Shown: positions 50,928 to 61,978 of the stretch, one piece after another
How the letters are laid out: each line of letters opens with the position of its first letter
How positions within the stretch are numbered: position 1 is the stretch's first letter
Assembly (NCBI GenBank): GCA_963920705.1
Contig: OY987227.1
Span: 19,679,434-19,743,433 of the forward strand
From: Odiellus spinosus
Lineage: Eukaryota; Arthropoda; Arachnida; Opiliones; Phalangiidae
DNA length: 64,000 nucleotides
Direction of reading: 5' to 3'
Translations under genes and position numbers: made by a program
Notes under the pieces: model-generated
What the model saw: only the letters and a program-made list of their open reading frames with translations
Databases searched by the model: none
What the model was told of the DNA's origin: nothing

Positions 50928-51106
50928 CATAGAAAATTGTACAGTCAAAGCTAGGCTGTGTCCGTATGGGAAGAGAGCTTAAAAGGGGCAAATTGTAGAA
51001 CAAATAGGGCTCTATAATTTGCCCCATTCAAATCCTCTTTCCTTTAGCAACTCAGCCTAACTTAAACTGTACAATTTCTTCCGGTCAATGTCGAGAAAAG
51101 ACTTTA
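50928..51106. repeat. Palindrome family 2, copy 3
   Basis: GTCATTGACC/GGTCAATG and AAATTGTACAGT/ACTGTACAATTT are paired, with an inner GGGGCAAATT/AATTTGCCCC stem. Confidence 0.75.
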
Positions 51107-51709
51107 AAGGAGATGCCCTAAAATTAGAGGCTTTATTTTTGTTAGAAGTCTAAATTTCTAGTTCAGTTCCTCTTGGTTCGTACGAAATGATTTTTGCATT
51201 TCAGCCCAAGAGCTTCTTGCGAGAATCGCTAAGATGAAAGAAGTTATTTACGACTTTTGAGCTTTTAAGATAATCAGAGGGTGACCAGACTTCCTATAAA
51301 TTCCTTTGAGAGTTTTCTGCCGTATTTTCCTATTTTTTTTTTTCCCCCTTTTTTCGGTTATCTTGTTATTTATTTTCAAATAAAAGTATAATTTAAAATT
51401 CCTCAAAAATAAAAAATTCCCACCAAAGGCTAAAGTAGGATAATTTTGTTAATAAGTTAAGCCTTTTAGCTTCTAGCCTCAAATCCCGAGAGTTTATCGC
51501 GAAAGTGTCTAGTTTCCATTGGTTTTTAATAAGCGTTTTAGTTTTAAAGGGAGAATTGAGTCATTTTTATGAATTTTTTTTTAAAAATAGGTCTAACGTC
51601 TTTGTAGTTAGGAATAATTTTCATCTTATTTTCAGGGTATATTACGTTTAACATCATACATCGAGAAAACAACGTCCATCAAGCGAAATTTAGGGAATCT
51701 TCGAGTCTG
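51107..51709. other. Unassigned stretch before the rDNA-like copies
   Basis: AT-rich, no gene or element recognised. A poly-T/C run at 51329-51350. Confidence 0.35.
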
Positions 51710-51737
51710 AACGTCTAGAGGGGCTATTCTAGACGTT
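51710..51737. repeat. Perfect 10-bp hairpin before rDNA copy 1
   Basis: AACGTCTAGA and TCTAGACGTT flank GGGGCTAT. The same word forms the palindrome AACGTCTAGACGTT near 35085. Confidence 0.55.
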
Positions 51738-51743
51738 CTTAAC

Positions 51744-52398
51744 GGTTGATCATTTACGTTTCGTGGTATTTAATTCGAACGCAAATAGCGACCTATAGTT
51801 GGTTCATCCGACTTTAAGGTTTCGCCTGTCCGAGTGTCGATAATAATCTGAGTGAGGTCTTCGGACCAATGATCTCTGAATTAGCCGTTTTATTTGAAAG
51901 CCGACAATTGTCTCGGTATTAGGATAATCGGCTCAAAATTTGAAATCACACTGTCAACGGTTAGCGTCTCTAGAGCCAAGGAGAAAGCATGGGGTTAATC
52001 CCTCGACTCGTTAGTACCCTGAGAGGCGCCGTTGGCTTGGAAACTTGACCGATTGCGACGAGTGTCAGAAAACTTTGTTTTCTTTCCATATCTCGTTGAC
52101 TTTCGCTTTAACGCGACCTCGGATCGGACGAGATAAACCCGCCATACGATAAAAACGCGTCGGCGGAGGAAAAGAAATCAAATATAGAGATTCCCTTAGT
52201 AGCTTGGCTCCATAAGCGAAAAGGGAAAAGCCCAGCGCCCAAGCGCCATCGTGGTTCCCTACCACCCGGGAGTGCAGTTTGGCGTTAAGAGTCGGGTTAC
52301 CAGAGACCTTAAGTAGGTGGAGGAATTCCATCTAAGGCTAAATATACCACGAAACGAGAGAGTACGCCTGGCGAACCAGTACCGAGAGGGAAAGTTGC
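51744..52398 (+). pseudogene. Decayed 5.8S 3' half - ITS2 - 28S 5' end, copy 1
   Basis: The 3' part of 5.8S rRNA is recognisable at 51744-51840 (TTGATCAT, TTCGAACGCAAATAGCGACC, TCGCCTGTCCGAGTGTCG). An ITS2-like spacer follows to 52112. The 28S start is at 52113-52398: GCGACCTCGGATCGGACGAG, GCGGAGGAAAAGAAA, GATTCCCTTAGTAGC, GCGAAAAGGGAAAAGCCCAG, TCCATCTAAGGCTAAATA, AGTACCGAGAGGGAAAGTTG. Several normally invariant stretches carry insertions or changes (for example TTGGCTCCATA after TTAGTAGC), and homology stops after GAAAGTTG. It is metazoan-like and not a functional unit as it stands. Confidence 0.8.
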
Positions 52399-52612
52399 CA
52401 ATTTAGTTATACCGAGACCAGACTCGGATAACTACTGATCACGTTTAGACTCAAAGATCATCGAATGGTTGAAGCGCGTGGCCAAGAGGGGTTTCTTATC
52501 ACGGATGGCGATGAAATTTTGAGGGTGAAGTTGAGCGTCAAATCTTTTAGTACGAACGTTTAGTGGGGCTCTGGTATCGCATCCCGGAGCTCCTTTTCAG
52601 ACGTTCTTAACG

Positions 52613-53370
52613 GTTGATCATACGTTTCGTGGGATTTAATTGGAACGCAAATAGCGACCTATAGTTGGTTCATCCGACTTTAAGGTTTCGCCCGTCCGAG
52701 TGTCGATAATAATCTGAGTGAGGTCTTCGGACCAATGATCTCTGAATTAGCCGTTTTATTTGAAAGCCGACAATTGTCTCGGTATTAGGATAATCGGCTC
52801 AAAATTTGAAATCATACTGTTAACGGTTAGCGTCTCTAGAGAGCCAAGGGGAAAACGGAGGGTTAATCACTCGACTATTTTAACTGACTACACCCCTTTT
52901 TTTTAGGGCTAGTCAGTTAAAAGATAGGTTTTGTAGAGCGAAAGCTCGTTTGTCTAGTGATAAACCCCTCGTTAGTACCCTGGGCAAGCTTTGAGAGGCG
53001 CCGTTAGCTTGGAAACTTGACCGATCGCGACGAGTGTCAGAAAACTTTGTTTTCTTTCCATATCTCGTTGACTTTCGCTTTAACGCGACCTCGGATCAGA
53101 CGAAATAAACCCGATATAAATTGAAAACGCGTGCTCAGCGGAGGAAAAGAAATCAAATTTAGAGATTCCCTTAGTAGCTTGGCTCCATAAGCGAAAAGGG
53201 AAAAGCCCAGCGCCCAAGCGCCCTCGTGGTAACCTCTCTACCACCTGGGAGTGCAGTTTGGCGTGATGAGTCGGGTGATAACCCTAAGTAGGTGGAGAAT
53301 TCCATCTAAGGCTAAATATACCACGAAACGAGAGCGTACACCGGCGAACAAGTACCGAGAGGGAAAGTTG
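52613..53370 (+). pseudogene. Decayed 5.8S 3' half - ITS2 - 28S 5' end, copy 2
   Basis: The same composition as copy 1: 5.8S-like 52613-52707, ITS2-like to 53084, 28S-like 53085-53370. It shares copy 1's abnormal insertion, so the decay preceded the duplication. It keeps some more canonical bases (CTCAGCGGAGGAAAAG; GCGAACAAGTACCGAGAGGG) and has an extra segment of about 110 bp at 52877-52985. Confidence 0.8.
52877..52985. repeat. Hairpin-bearing extra segment in rDNA copy 2
   Basis: TTTTAACTGACTA and TAGTCAGTTAAAA (13-bp perfect stem) bracket an 18-20-nt pyrimidine-rich loop. The segment is absent from the matching place in copy 1 (before TCGTTAGTACCCTG), so it was inserted in copy 2 or lost from copy 1. 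Confidence 0.55.
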
Positions 53371-53598
53371 CCAATTTAGTTTTTCCCAGACCAGACTCGG
53401 ATAACTAAGATCAAACCGTTTCGACTCTAAGATAATGGCGCCAAATTCACTCGACCACAGAATTTTTAAACTTTAAATATTTTAACTTAAAATATCCATG
53501 CGAATCTTTTATTTAAAAAAAATTTAATTATTGTTTTACATTCTTCGTCATCCGTGATAACAAATTTTTGGCCTTACTATCAAAAACGAGATAGTTAA

Positions 53599-55335
53599 CA
53601 GGGTTCGTACATGACCTGGAAAACCTCAAAAAGTCAAGGAGTTTGACAATTGGCCCAAAAGGTCAGGGAAAAGTCAGGTTATTTACAAATTGGCCTAAAA
53701 GGTCAAAGCAAAGTCAGGGAATTTGCAAATTGACCTCTAAATGGTCAGAGAAATGTCAGGTTATTTAAAAATTGGCCTAAAAGGTCAGAAAAGTCAGGGA
53801 ATTTGCAAATTGACCTCTTAATGGTCAGAGAAATGTCAGGTTATTTAAAAATTGGCCTAAAAGGTCAGAGAAAAGTCATGGAATTTGCAAATTGACCTCT
53901 AAATGGTCAGAGAAATGTCAGGTTATTTAAAAATTGGCCTAAAAGGTCAGAAAAGTCAAGGGAATTTGCAAATTGACCTCTTAATGGTCAGAGAAATGTC
54001 AGGTTATTTAAAAATTGGCCTAAAAGGTCAGAGAAAAGTCAGGGAATTTGCAAATTGACCTCTAAATGGTCAGAGAAATGTCAGGTTATTTAAAAATTGG
54101 CCTAAAAGGCCAGAGAAAAGTCATGGAATTTGCAAATTGACCTCTAAATGGTCAGAGAAATGTCAGGTTATTTAAAAATTGGCCTAAAAGGTCAGAGAAA
54201 AGTCATGGAATTTGCAAATTGACCTCTAAATGGTCAGAGAAATGTCAGGTTATTTAAAAATTGGCCTAAAAGGTCAGAAAAGTCAGGGAATTTGCAAATT
54301 GACCTCTTAATGGTCAGAGAAATGTCAGGTTATTTAAAAATTGGCCTTAAAGGTCAGAGAAAAGTCAGGGAATTTGCAAATTGACCTCTAAATGGTCAGA
54401 GAAGTCAGTTTATTTAAAAATTGGCCTAAAAGGCCAGAAAAGTCAGGGAATTTGCAAATTGACCTCTTAATGGTCAGAGAAATGTCAGGTTATTTAAAAA
54501 TTGGCCTTAAAGGTCAGAGAAAAGTCAGGGAATTTGCAAATTGACCTCTAAATGGTCAGAGAAGTCAGTTTATTTAAAAATTGGCCTAAAAGGCCAGAGA
54601 AAAGTCATGGAATTTGCAAATTGACCTCTAAATGGTCAGAGAAATGTCAGGTTACTTAAAAATTGGCCTAAAAGGTCAGAGAAAAGTCAGGGAATTTGCA
54701 AATTGACCTCGAAATGGTCAGAAATGTCAGGTTATTTAAAAATTGGCCTAAAGGTCAGAAAAGTCAGGGAATTTGCAAATTGACCTCTTAATGGTCAGAG
54801 AAATGTCAGGTTATTTAAAAATTGGCCTAAAAGGCCAGAGAAAAGTCATGGAATTTGCAAATTGACCTCTTAATGGTCAGAGAAATGTCAGGTTATTTAA
54901 AAATTGGCCTAAAAGGTCAGAAAAGTCAGGGAATTTAAAAATTGGCCTAAAAGGTTGGAGAAAAGTCAGGGAATTTGCAAATTGACCTCTAAATGGTCAG
55001 AGAAAAGTCAGGGAATTTAAAAATTGGCCTTAAGGGTCAGAGAAAAGTCAGGGAATTTGCAGATTGACCTTTAAATGGTCAGAGAAAAGTCAGGGAATTT
55101 AAAAATTAGCCTAAAAGGTCAGAAAAGTCAGGGAATTTGCAGATTGACCTCTAAATGGTCAGAGAAAAGTCAGGGAATTTAAAAATTGGCCTAAAAGGTC
55201 AGAGAAAAGTCAGGGAATCTGCTAATTATGTCAAATAAAATGTGGGAAATGTCAGCGGCTCATTAAAATTGGTCAGGGAAATTATTTAGAAATAGTCAGG
55301 GAAATTAACTTCCAAAATTTAATGTACGAACCCTG
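53599..55335. mobile_element. 1.74-kb CAGGGTT-type non-autonomous DNA transposon filled with a minisatellite
   Basis: CAGGGTTCGTACAT (53599-53612) and its exact complement ATGTACGAACCCTG (55322-55335) are 14-bp terminal inverted repeats. Between them (about 53640-55240) lie about 14 copies of a dimeric unit of about 117 bp, alternating AAAAGTCAGGGAATTTGCAA/TTGACCTCTAAATGGTCAGA and ATGTCAGGTTATTTAAAAAT/TGGCCTAAAAGGTCAGA. There is no coding frame. CAGGGTT ends are common in hAT-type elements; the flanks (GTTAA, TTTAA) give no clear 8-bp duplication. Confidence 0.8.
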
Positions 55336-55790
55336 TTTAATCTCTGAAGGGAAATATCAAATAGACCGATAAAAATATTATCTTACGAAACAATCATTCT
55401 ACACCCAAGAAGATCGAAAAAGACTAACTTTGGATCAGACTTCGCAGTTTTGACTTCATTCCGTCCATTCGTCTTTTAATCCTCGTTCAACCAGCTGCGG
55501 ATCATCTTTAAAAGTTGCTTTCCTATTTCATCGAGAAAATAACGTAAGAATTATTCGAAAATTGCTTTTAAAGGGACTATCTGCTTTGAAATTTGCCTCT
55601 TTTAAATCCTCTTCCTTTATTCGCGTAGCTTAGCTTTGATTGTCAAAATTTGTTATAGTTTACGTCGTCTGCTAAGCGAGAAAAGACGTTGAATTTAAAG
55701 GAGAGTAATTAAAATTGCAGATAGCCCCTAATTTCTAATTTCTTCTCATAGATTCCGCAATAATTACTAGATTAAATTTAAATAAATTAA
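55336..55790. other. Interval with a partial palindrome-family-2 arm
   Basis: About 55590-55690 resembles one arm of the 50.6/50.9-kb palindromes (CTTTGATTGTCAAAATTTG, CGTCGTCTGCTAAGCGAGAA). Otherwise nothing recognised. Confidence 0.35.
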
Positions 55791-55799
55791 ACCATCTTT

Positions 55800-58020
55800 T
55801 ACAGATTCCAGAGTCCGGTGTTTGCCACGAGAACCCAGTGGCGGCGGAATGGGTGGGAACATTACAAATACTTTAATTACTCTCAGAATATAATTGAATT
55901 CAACGAATTGCGAGAAAAACTTATTTTTTGAACTTGCGATCTACTTTGTCATTGAGATGAACTAATCTACGTTATTCTATGTGGAAATGGCACTAGTCTT
56001 TCAACCATCTCTATTAATAACCCTGACTGAACTATTTTGGATTCGACTTTTCACTAAGCGTGGTACAAATTGGTCTTGAGCAACGCGTTTCCAAGTTCCT
56101 CGTCCCCCTCAAAACAAGCTAACCATCCGCCGCCACTGACGAGAATGCTTTTGGATCAATGACGCCTTTAATTGTGGATAAAGTTCAACGTTTTGTGCGC
56201 GTGTGTTTGGGCGCGTTTTCTTTTGGATTACCTTGGTCAACGAGAACTTCCAACTAGACCTTCTAAACGGTAGGAGTGGTTTGGTTTTACACTACCCTAG
56301 ATAGGCAAGATTCCCCTTATCAGGTTTAGCGTCAAGTTGTCGTTAGAGCATGATTTTTAACTCGGTTTAGTCTCGGGAGTAGATGTACTACATAATTTTG
56401 TTCTCTTAGTTTTAAAGTTTTAAATTTTTTTTAATCTATCGGGTCTCGCGTTAACCATTTTTGCGCGAAATAGTCTCCTGACAGAAAGCGAGTCGTTACC
56501 CTTCTTTCAGTAAATGGCTGGTAGGACTGATTGAGGGGGTTGGAGCGTTCCGAGTTTCAGGAAACTCAACGGCTGGTGACCCTATTGCACACCCAGGCCC
56601 TAGCAGAAGTCTAAGACTTTATTTCGGCTTAAATGGTTGCGAAGAATTCGCGGACTTAGATAGGCCCGAGACTATGAAGGGAACTCGCGCGGGATTGAGT
56701 TCCTGACGAGATTTTATTTAGTTTTGAGGCTTCGCGGCTTTTGATAGGTTTAATCGAGAGATTTGCTAAGTTTATGACTCGTTTTTACTGTTTTATAATA
56801 ATTTAATTGGTTGACAGTGAAGTTTCATAGTAATTTAATTGGTTGACAGTGAAGTTTCATAATAATTTAATTGGTTGACAGTGAAGTTTCATAATAATTT
56901 AATTGGTTGACAGTGAAGTTTCATAATAATTTAATTGGTTGACAGTGAATAGTTTAGTCGAACGTATCCACCCCTTAGAGTAGGCCGTTAGTTTTTTAAT
57001 TATTTCTCAGTTAGCAATATTAGGTTAAACGTTAAGATTGTTTAAAACTCTTTTGAAATAAAGTTATTCTTGTTGTGTTGGTTGCTTTTATTCTTTACTG
57101 AAATAAGATTGAAAGGGAAGACATCGAACCAGGATTCTCTCTGGATCATCGAGGAGCGAGTCAAGTGATAAGGATTTGCTCAGTGTGAATTGCGTGAATT
57201 TATGTAATGTTCCAGTTCTAAAATGCCATGTCCTGATCCGCCTGTCAAGCCTGCGTCTTATCACCGTCTATTCCCCCCCTTGTCCCTGATAATTTAATAT
57301 TAAGCCTAAATCCTACACCTACTTTATTTCTAATTGCGTTTTGCCCCTAGAGTTGTCCCCTTTCGACTCCAGTGGAACACGCTGGATTTAAAAAAGTATG
57401 TAGACCTCTGGACTAAAGTTCCACTGGTATTTTCTTTATTTATTTCCCTCCGGCTCGATGAGTTTCCCCGCGGTTAGACCCCCCTCTGAGAGCCAGCCTA
57501 CTCTTTAGTTGTAAGTGATAAAATTCTCGCCATCTTGTAAATTTACTAAAAGCGTTTTACATTTTCAGTCTTAAAGTTTTTTTTTAATTTTTGTTTTTTT
57601 TTCTGTAATTTTTTTCTCATTTAAAAATAAAAAAAACCTGACTTTTGGTTTAATGTTATTTGATTTAACCATGTTTTACTTTTCAGAATTTTGGGCGGGA
57701 AATTTTAATTTTTACTGTTAAGATTTAATTTAAGTTTAGTGTTAAGATTTGTTTCGATTTGGTTAATCTCTTTGTATCGTTTCAGGTTCGTTAATTTGCG
57801 TGCCAAGAAGATTTAAATATTTAAGAATTTTACAATAATCTAACATTTTTTTTTTTCATTCCAGTGATCGAATCATTTATTCCGATTGATTTTGGACATT
57901 TTGTCTTCGTTTTTAGTTTTAAGGCTTTTTTCGATCTTTTTAATCTCTTTCTATCGTTTCAGGTTCATGGCGTTCCAAGAAGACGTTTAAACAAATAAAA
58001 ATTTAATAATATTTGTAATA
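55800..58020. repeat. Right copy of the duplicated block (matches 44.4-46.6 kb)
   Basis: Starts ACAGATTCCAGAGTCCGGTG and shares ordered landmarks with the left copy (ACCTTGGTCAACGAGAACTT, CTAGCAGAAGTCTAAG, TTTTGAAATAAAGTTATT, AATGTTCCAGTTCTAAA, GTCAAGCCTGCGTCTTATC, CCAGTGATCGAATCATTTAT). The copies are diverged with many indels, so the duplication is old. Confidence 0.6.
56796..56950. repeat. 31-bp tandem repeat, five copies
   Basis: TAATTTAATTGGTTGACAGT followed by GAAGTTTCATA, repeated nearly perfectly. Confidence 0.9.
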
Positions 58021-58626
58021 ATTGTTTTCATTTCTTTTAAGCAAAATATGTATTGATCTCGTTAATGAAATCTCAAAGTGAAAGAAGTTCCCGAAGCTTT
58101 TACGCGTCATTGTGGTTTTACGTTTAATTTAAACGCGATCCCGTTAGCGTAATCAAAGAAATCTGTCAACCCAATCGGAAAAATCAACCAATTTGGTTTA
58201 AAAAAATGGTTCAAATTAGGAAATTTCAACGGAATACGTTAAATTTTCTAATTTGAATTATTTTTAAACCAAATTATTTGGGACAATTTCTTCGTTTATT
58301 CTGAACGGGATTGCGTTGAAATGGAAAAGTTGAATGCGACCTAATAAGGAGTGAATTTTTTAATCTATTAAAAAAATGACTCATTATTGGGTTTCATTCT
58401 CCCTTTAATTTTAATTAAGTTTTAATTTTACCATTTTTCTTGTTAGTCTCAGCGTCAAATCCGGCAATGCTTCATCTCTTTTCCTTCAGATTGGATGTGA
58501 AATGTCTCTTTCAATCCTTAACGCTTCATTACCTGAAATATTTAAGGTTTTCAATTAAAAAATGTAAGTTGAAAAGATTTAAATTAAATTTGTTCAGCGG
58601 AAATTGATTAACTTTAATCAAGGAAA

Positions 58627-58866
58627 TTGATTAAATTTAAATCAATTATTAAATTTAAATCAATTATTAAATTTAAATCAATTATTAAATTTAAATCAAT
58701 TATTAAATTTAAATCAATTATTAAATTTAAATCAATTTTTAAATTTAAATCAATTTTTAAATTTAAATCAATTTTTAAATTTAAATCAATTATTGATTAA
58801 ATTTAAATGAATTATTGATTAAATTTAAATGAATTATTGATTAAATTTAAATGAATTATTGATTAA
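58627..58866. repeat. AT-rich minisatellite (17-18 bp, then 22-23 bp units)
   Basis: ATTAAATTTAAATCAATT repeated about nine times, followed by three to four ATTGATTAAATTTAAATGAA units. Confidence 0.9.
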
Positions 58867-59099
58867 CTTTGAATTAATCGGTTTACAAAGTCCATTCACG
58901 ATTACTTTGAAGAATTACTCGATTTCTAGTAGTTGAGTAAATCGATTAATTTAAAAAATAATCAGCTTGGGAGACTTTCGTCTCTAGCTGCGGCATTAAA
59001 CTCAAAAGTAATTGAGTAATTCATTACTCGGTAATGTAATTGGGTAATCAAAACTCTTGAGAGTAAATTAAAACCTTGTAACAAAATTTTGGGTATCAT

Positions 59100-60195
59100 T
59101 CTCGAAGCCAAGGCTTCTAAGGCTTAGCGTCTTGATCGAAATGAAGTATAGAAGTCATTTTTTCCCCCCAAAATTTTGTTACGAGGTTTTTCCCCCCATA
59201 ATTAGATCTGTCTAGTTATAATTTAAAATTTTTAAAAATATTTAGCCATTCTGGTGGAGCTTTACGAGCGTCAACTTGGTTCCTCGATGTCCGAAGATTT
59301 CTTCCATCCAATTTGAAGAAAAGCGTGGATTCATCAACCACGATCCGAGATCTCCAAGCAACGTCGTCCTGAAGATTGCGAGCCAACATTTTGGGTGAAA
59401 TTTTGTTACATCTTCCCTTTAAAGATTGAGTTTTTGTTAAAACAAATTCATTTAACGTTAAATTGGCCACAAGGATAAATTGGCAAAAATACGTTGGTCT
59501 TGGTTTATAACATAGTTTTGCCACCAAATTCTGTAGTTTTGCCACCAAATTCTTATTCTTCCGCCGCAAAGGCTTAGCAACTTCAATAATGAAATGAGTT
59601 TTACTGAAAAATTTTTTAAAAATACGTTGGTTTTGGTTTGTAACGTAGTTTTGCCACCAAATTCTGTAGTTTTGGCTCCAAATTCTTATTCTTTCTCCGC
59701 AAAGGATTAGCAACTTCAATAATGAAATCAGTTTTACTGAAAAGTTGGCAAAAATACGTTGGTTTTGGTTTGTAACAAAGTTATCCACCAAATTCTGATA
59801 ATTTGCGACCAAATTCTGATTATTTGCGACCAAATTCTGATTATTTGCGACCAAATTCTGATTATTTGCGACCAAATTCTGATTATTTGCGACCAAATTC
59901 CTCTGAAAATACAAAATTCAAAGAATCTAGAGATAAATTTCGAGCCAATTTCGTTAGCAAGCAATGATATTTTTGCAAATTCTTTGAAATACTGTTGGTC
60001 TAGGGGCTAATTTAAATTTTAAAAAGTATTTAGCCATTCCTGGTGGATCTTTCCGAGCGTCAACTTGTTTCCTCTGACTTTGGTTTCCTCGGGTATAATC
60101 CGAGAGTCGCTGTTCAAAGATTCCCTTCATCATCAAGCAAGAACTCGAAAGACGTCATCTTCAAGATTCAGAGCGAATGTTCCCGTGAAATTGTT
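59100..60195. repeat. Two diverged copies of the CAAGGCTT/GTCAACTTG block
   Basis: Stretches at about 59222-59450 and 60010-60440 share TTTAAAAA, TATTTAGCCATTC, TGGTGGA, CGAGCGTCAACTTG, GTGAAATT and TACATCTTCCCTTTAAAGA, and also match 47.9-48.15 kb. The 232-codon minus-strand frame over 59216-59914 is made of repeat segments and has no domain I recognise. Confidence 0.5.
59786..59898. repeat. 21-bp tandem repeat, five copies
   Basis: ATTCTGATTATTTGCGACCA plus A, repeated with little change. Open frames on both strands (for example repeats of LVANNQN on the minus strand) stay open because 21 is a multiple of three. A protein is not supported by the flanks. Confidence 0.85.
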
Positions 60196-60387
60196 CAGGG
60201 TTGCCACAGGTCAGGAAATTGCGATCATTATCCGCTGTTAAGATTCTCAGCTGACCCTGTCAGTTGTATAGAGATTAGAACAAAGATACACTCGCAGTTT
60301 GGCCAACAATAAAAGCTTAAAATTGCGGAAAAGGTCAGGGAAAATTGGGGAAAAGGTCAGGGAATCTGAAAATCTGTGGCAACCCTG
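60196..60387. mobile_element. 192-bp MITE with CAGGGTTGCCACAG inverted ends
   Basis: CAGGGTTGCCACAG (60196-60209) and CTGTGGCAACCCTG (60374-60387) are perfect 14-bp inverted repeats. Subterminal GGTCAGG and AAAAGGTCAGGGAA words match the internal repeat of the 53.6-kb element. The paralogous stretch at about 59391-59415 (GTGAAATTTTGTTACATCTT) lacks the insert and serves as the empty site. Confidence 0.85.
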
Positions 60388-61978
60388 TTTACATCTTCCC
60401 TTTAAAGAATAAGTTCGGTTTTTTGTTAAATTAAATTCATTTAATGTTTTAAATTTTCTTTTCCACCGAAACCTCGTTAAGAATGAAATCATTTTTAATG
60501 AAAAATTGTTCTTGATTTTTAGCAAAATTTGTTACCAAATTCTGTTGTTTCGCGACAAAATTTCGCTGATCAACAAAAATACAAAGAATCTGAATCAATT
60601 TGAAGCAAATTTCTTTACCAACCAACGATTTATTCGCTAATTCTTTGAAATTTTGTTGGTTTGCGATGAAATTTGATCAGGATTTATCCAAATTCTTGTA
60701 ATATTTTGTTTTAAGCGACCAAATTCTTATTCTTCCTCGGCAAAGGCTTAGCAACTTCAACATAGAATGATAGAAATGGTTTATTATAACGAGGTTTCCG
60801 TAATTTCAATTTTCTCAGTTTAAATTAACCAAAATTCTAACAAATCTTTAAACAAAATATTCGAGCAAAGGCTTAGCTACTTAAATAACAAAATGATTTG
60901 TCATAACGAGGTTTCCGTAATTTCAATTAAAATTAATCAAAATTCTAACAAAAAATTCGAGCAAAGGCTTAGCAACTTAACAAAATGGTTCGTCATAACG
61001 AGGTTTCCGTAATTTCAATTTCCTCAGTTTAAATTAACCAAAATTCTAACAAATATTAAATTATCAAAAAAAATTCGAGCAAAGGCTTAGCTACTTAAAT
61101 AACAAAATGGTTCGTTATAACGAGGTTTCCGTAATTTAAATAAAAAAAAAAAATCAAAATTCTAACAAATATTTAAACAAAATATTAAATTACCTAAAAA
61201 ATTGGAACAAATCTACAAGTTTTATTTAAATTATTCTTTAAAATTCGAGTTTAGTTGGAGGTTTTAGGCCTAAGGAACTTGGAGAGTCGTTTAAAATTGA
61301 GTTAATCGAGTCTTTAAATATAAAATTCTAACAAATTTAGAAAACAGCCAAACAATTTTAAAGTTTATTAATAAAGTAGACGAGAATAACCCTGTTTCTT
61401 GATTCGGGCAGCGTTAGTTAAATTGAATCCATTCTTCTGCCAAACTATCCAATTTAATCGTGAAAAAAGAAAAGAATTTGCGAGATTCTTTCTACGAAAG
61501 CTTGAAATCGTTTTTTTCTTTCGTTTCAACCAAATAATAACCAAATAAAGGAGGGAAATTCAAATAATTTGGTAAAATTGGGCCAAATTAGAGAATTTCG
61601 ACAGAATTTGACCAAAAAAATAACGTAATTTGATCAAATTGGGTCGTAATTTTCTAAATTGGACCCTTTTTTGACCAAATTATTGATTTTTTTCCTTGAT
61701 TGGAAAGCCAATTTCTTCGGTTTATTCCTTCAAACTCGTTTGAAATGAAAAGTAGAACCAACTTAACAATGTAAAAAAACATTTAATTCAAATTATCGCG
61801 ATTAAATTGTCGAGTTTCAATCAATTTAACAAACAACCCTAATTCAGTCGGGTTACGTATCTCCTTTATTTTATTAATGCTTGTTTAACGGGATAATGCG
61901 AGTTAACGAGCGATTCTTTGATCAATTCCTTACCGTTTAAATTGAAATAATCCACGAATTAAAAGTTAAACTAGAAGT
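60388..61978. repeat. Interval with dispersed GCAAAGGCTTAGC repeats
   Basis: The words CGAGCAAAGGCTTAGC and CATAACGAGGTTTCCGTAATTT recur at about 60770-61130 in four diverged copies of roughly 95-110 bp. No gene recognised. Confidence 0.55.

Noticed and set aside
59216-59914. 232-aa minus-strand open frame with NNQNLVA repeats
   Set aside because: Made largely of a 21-bp tandem repeat and duplicated non-coding blocks; 21 bp is a multiple of three, so the frame persists without selection.
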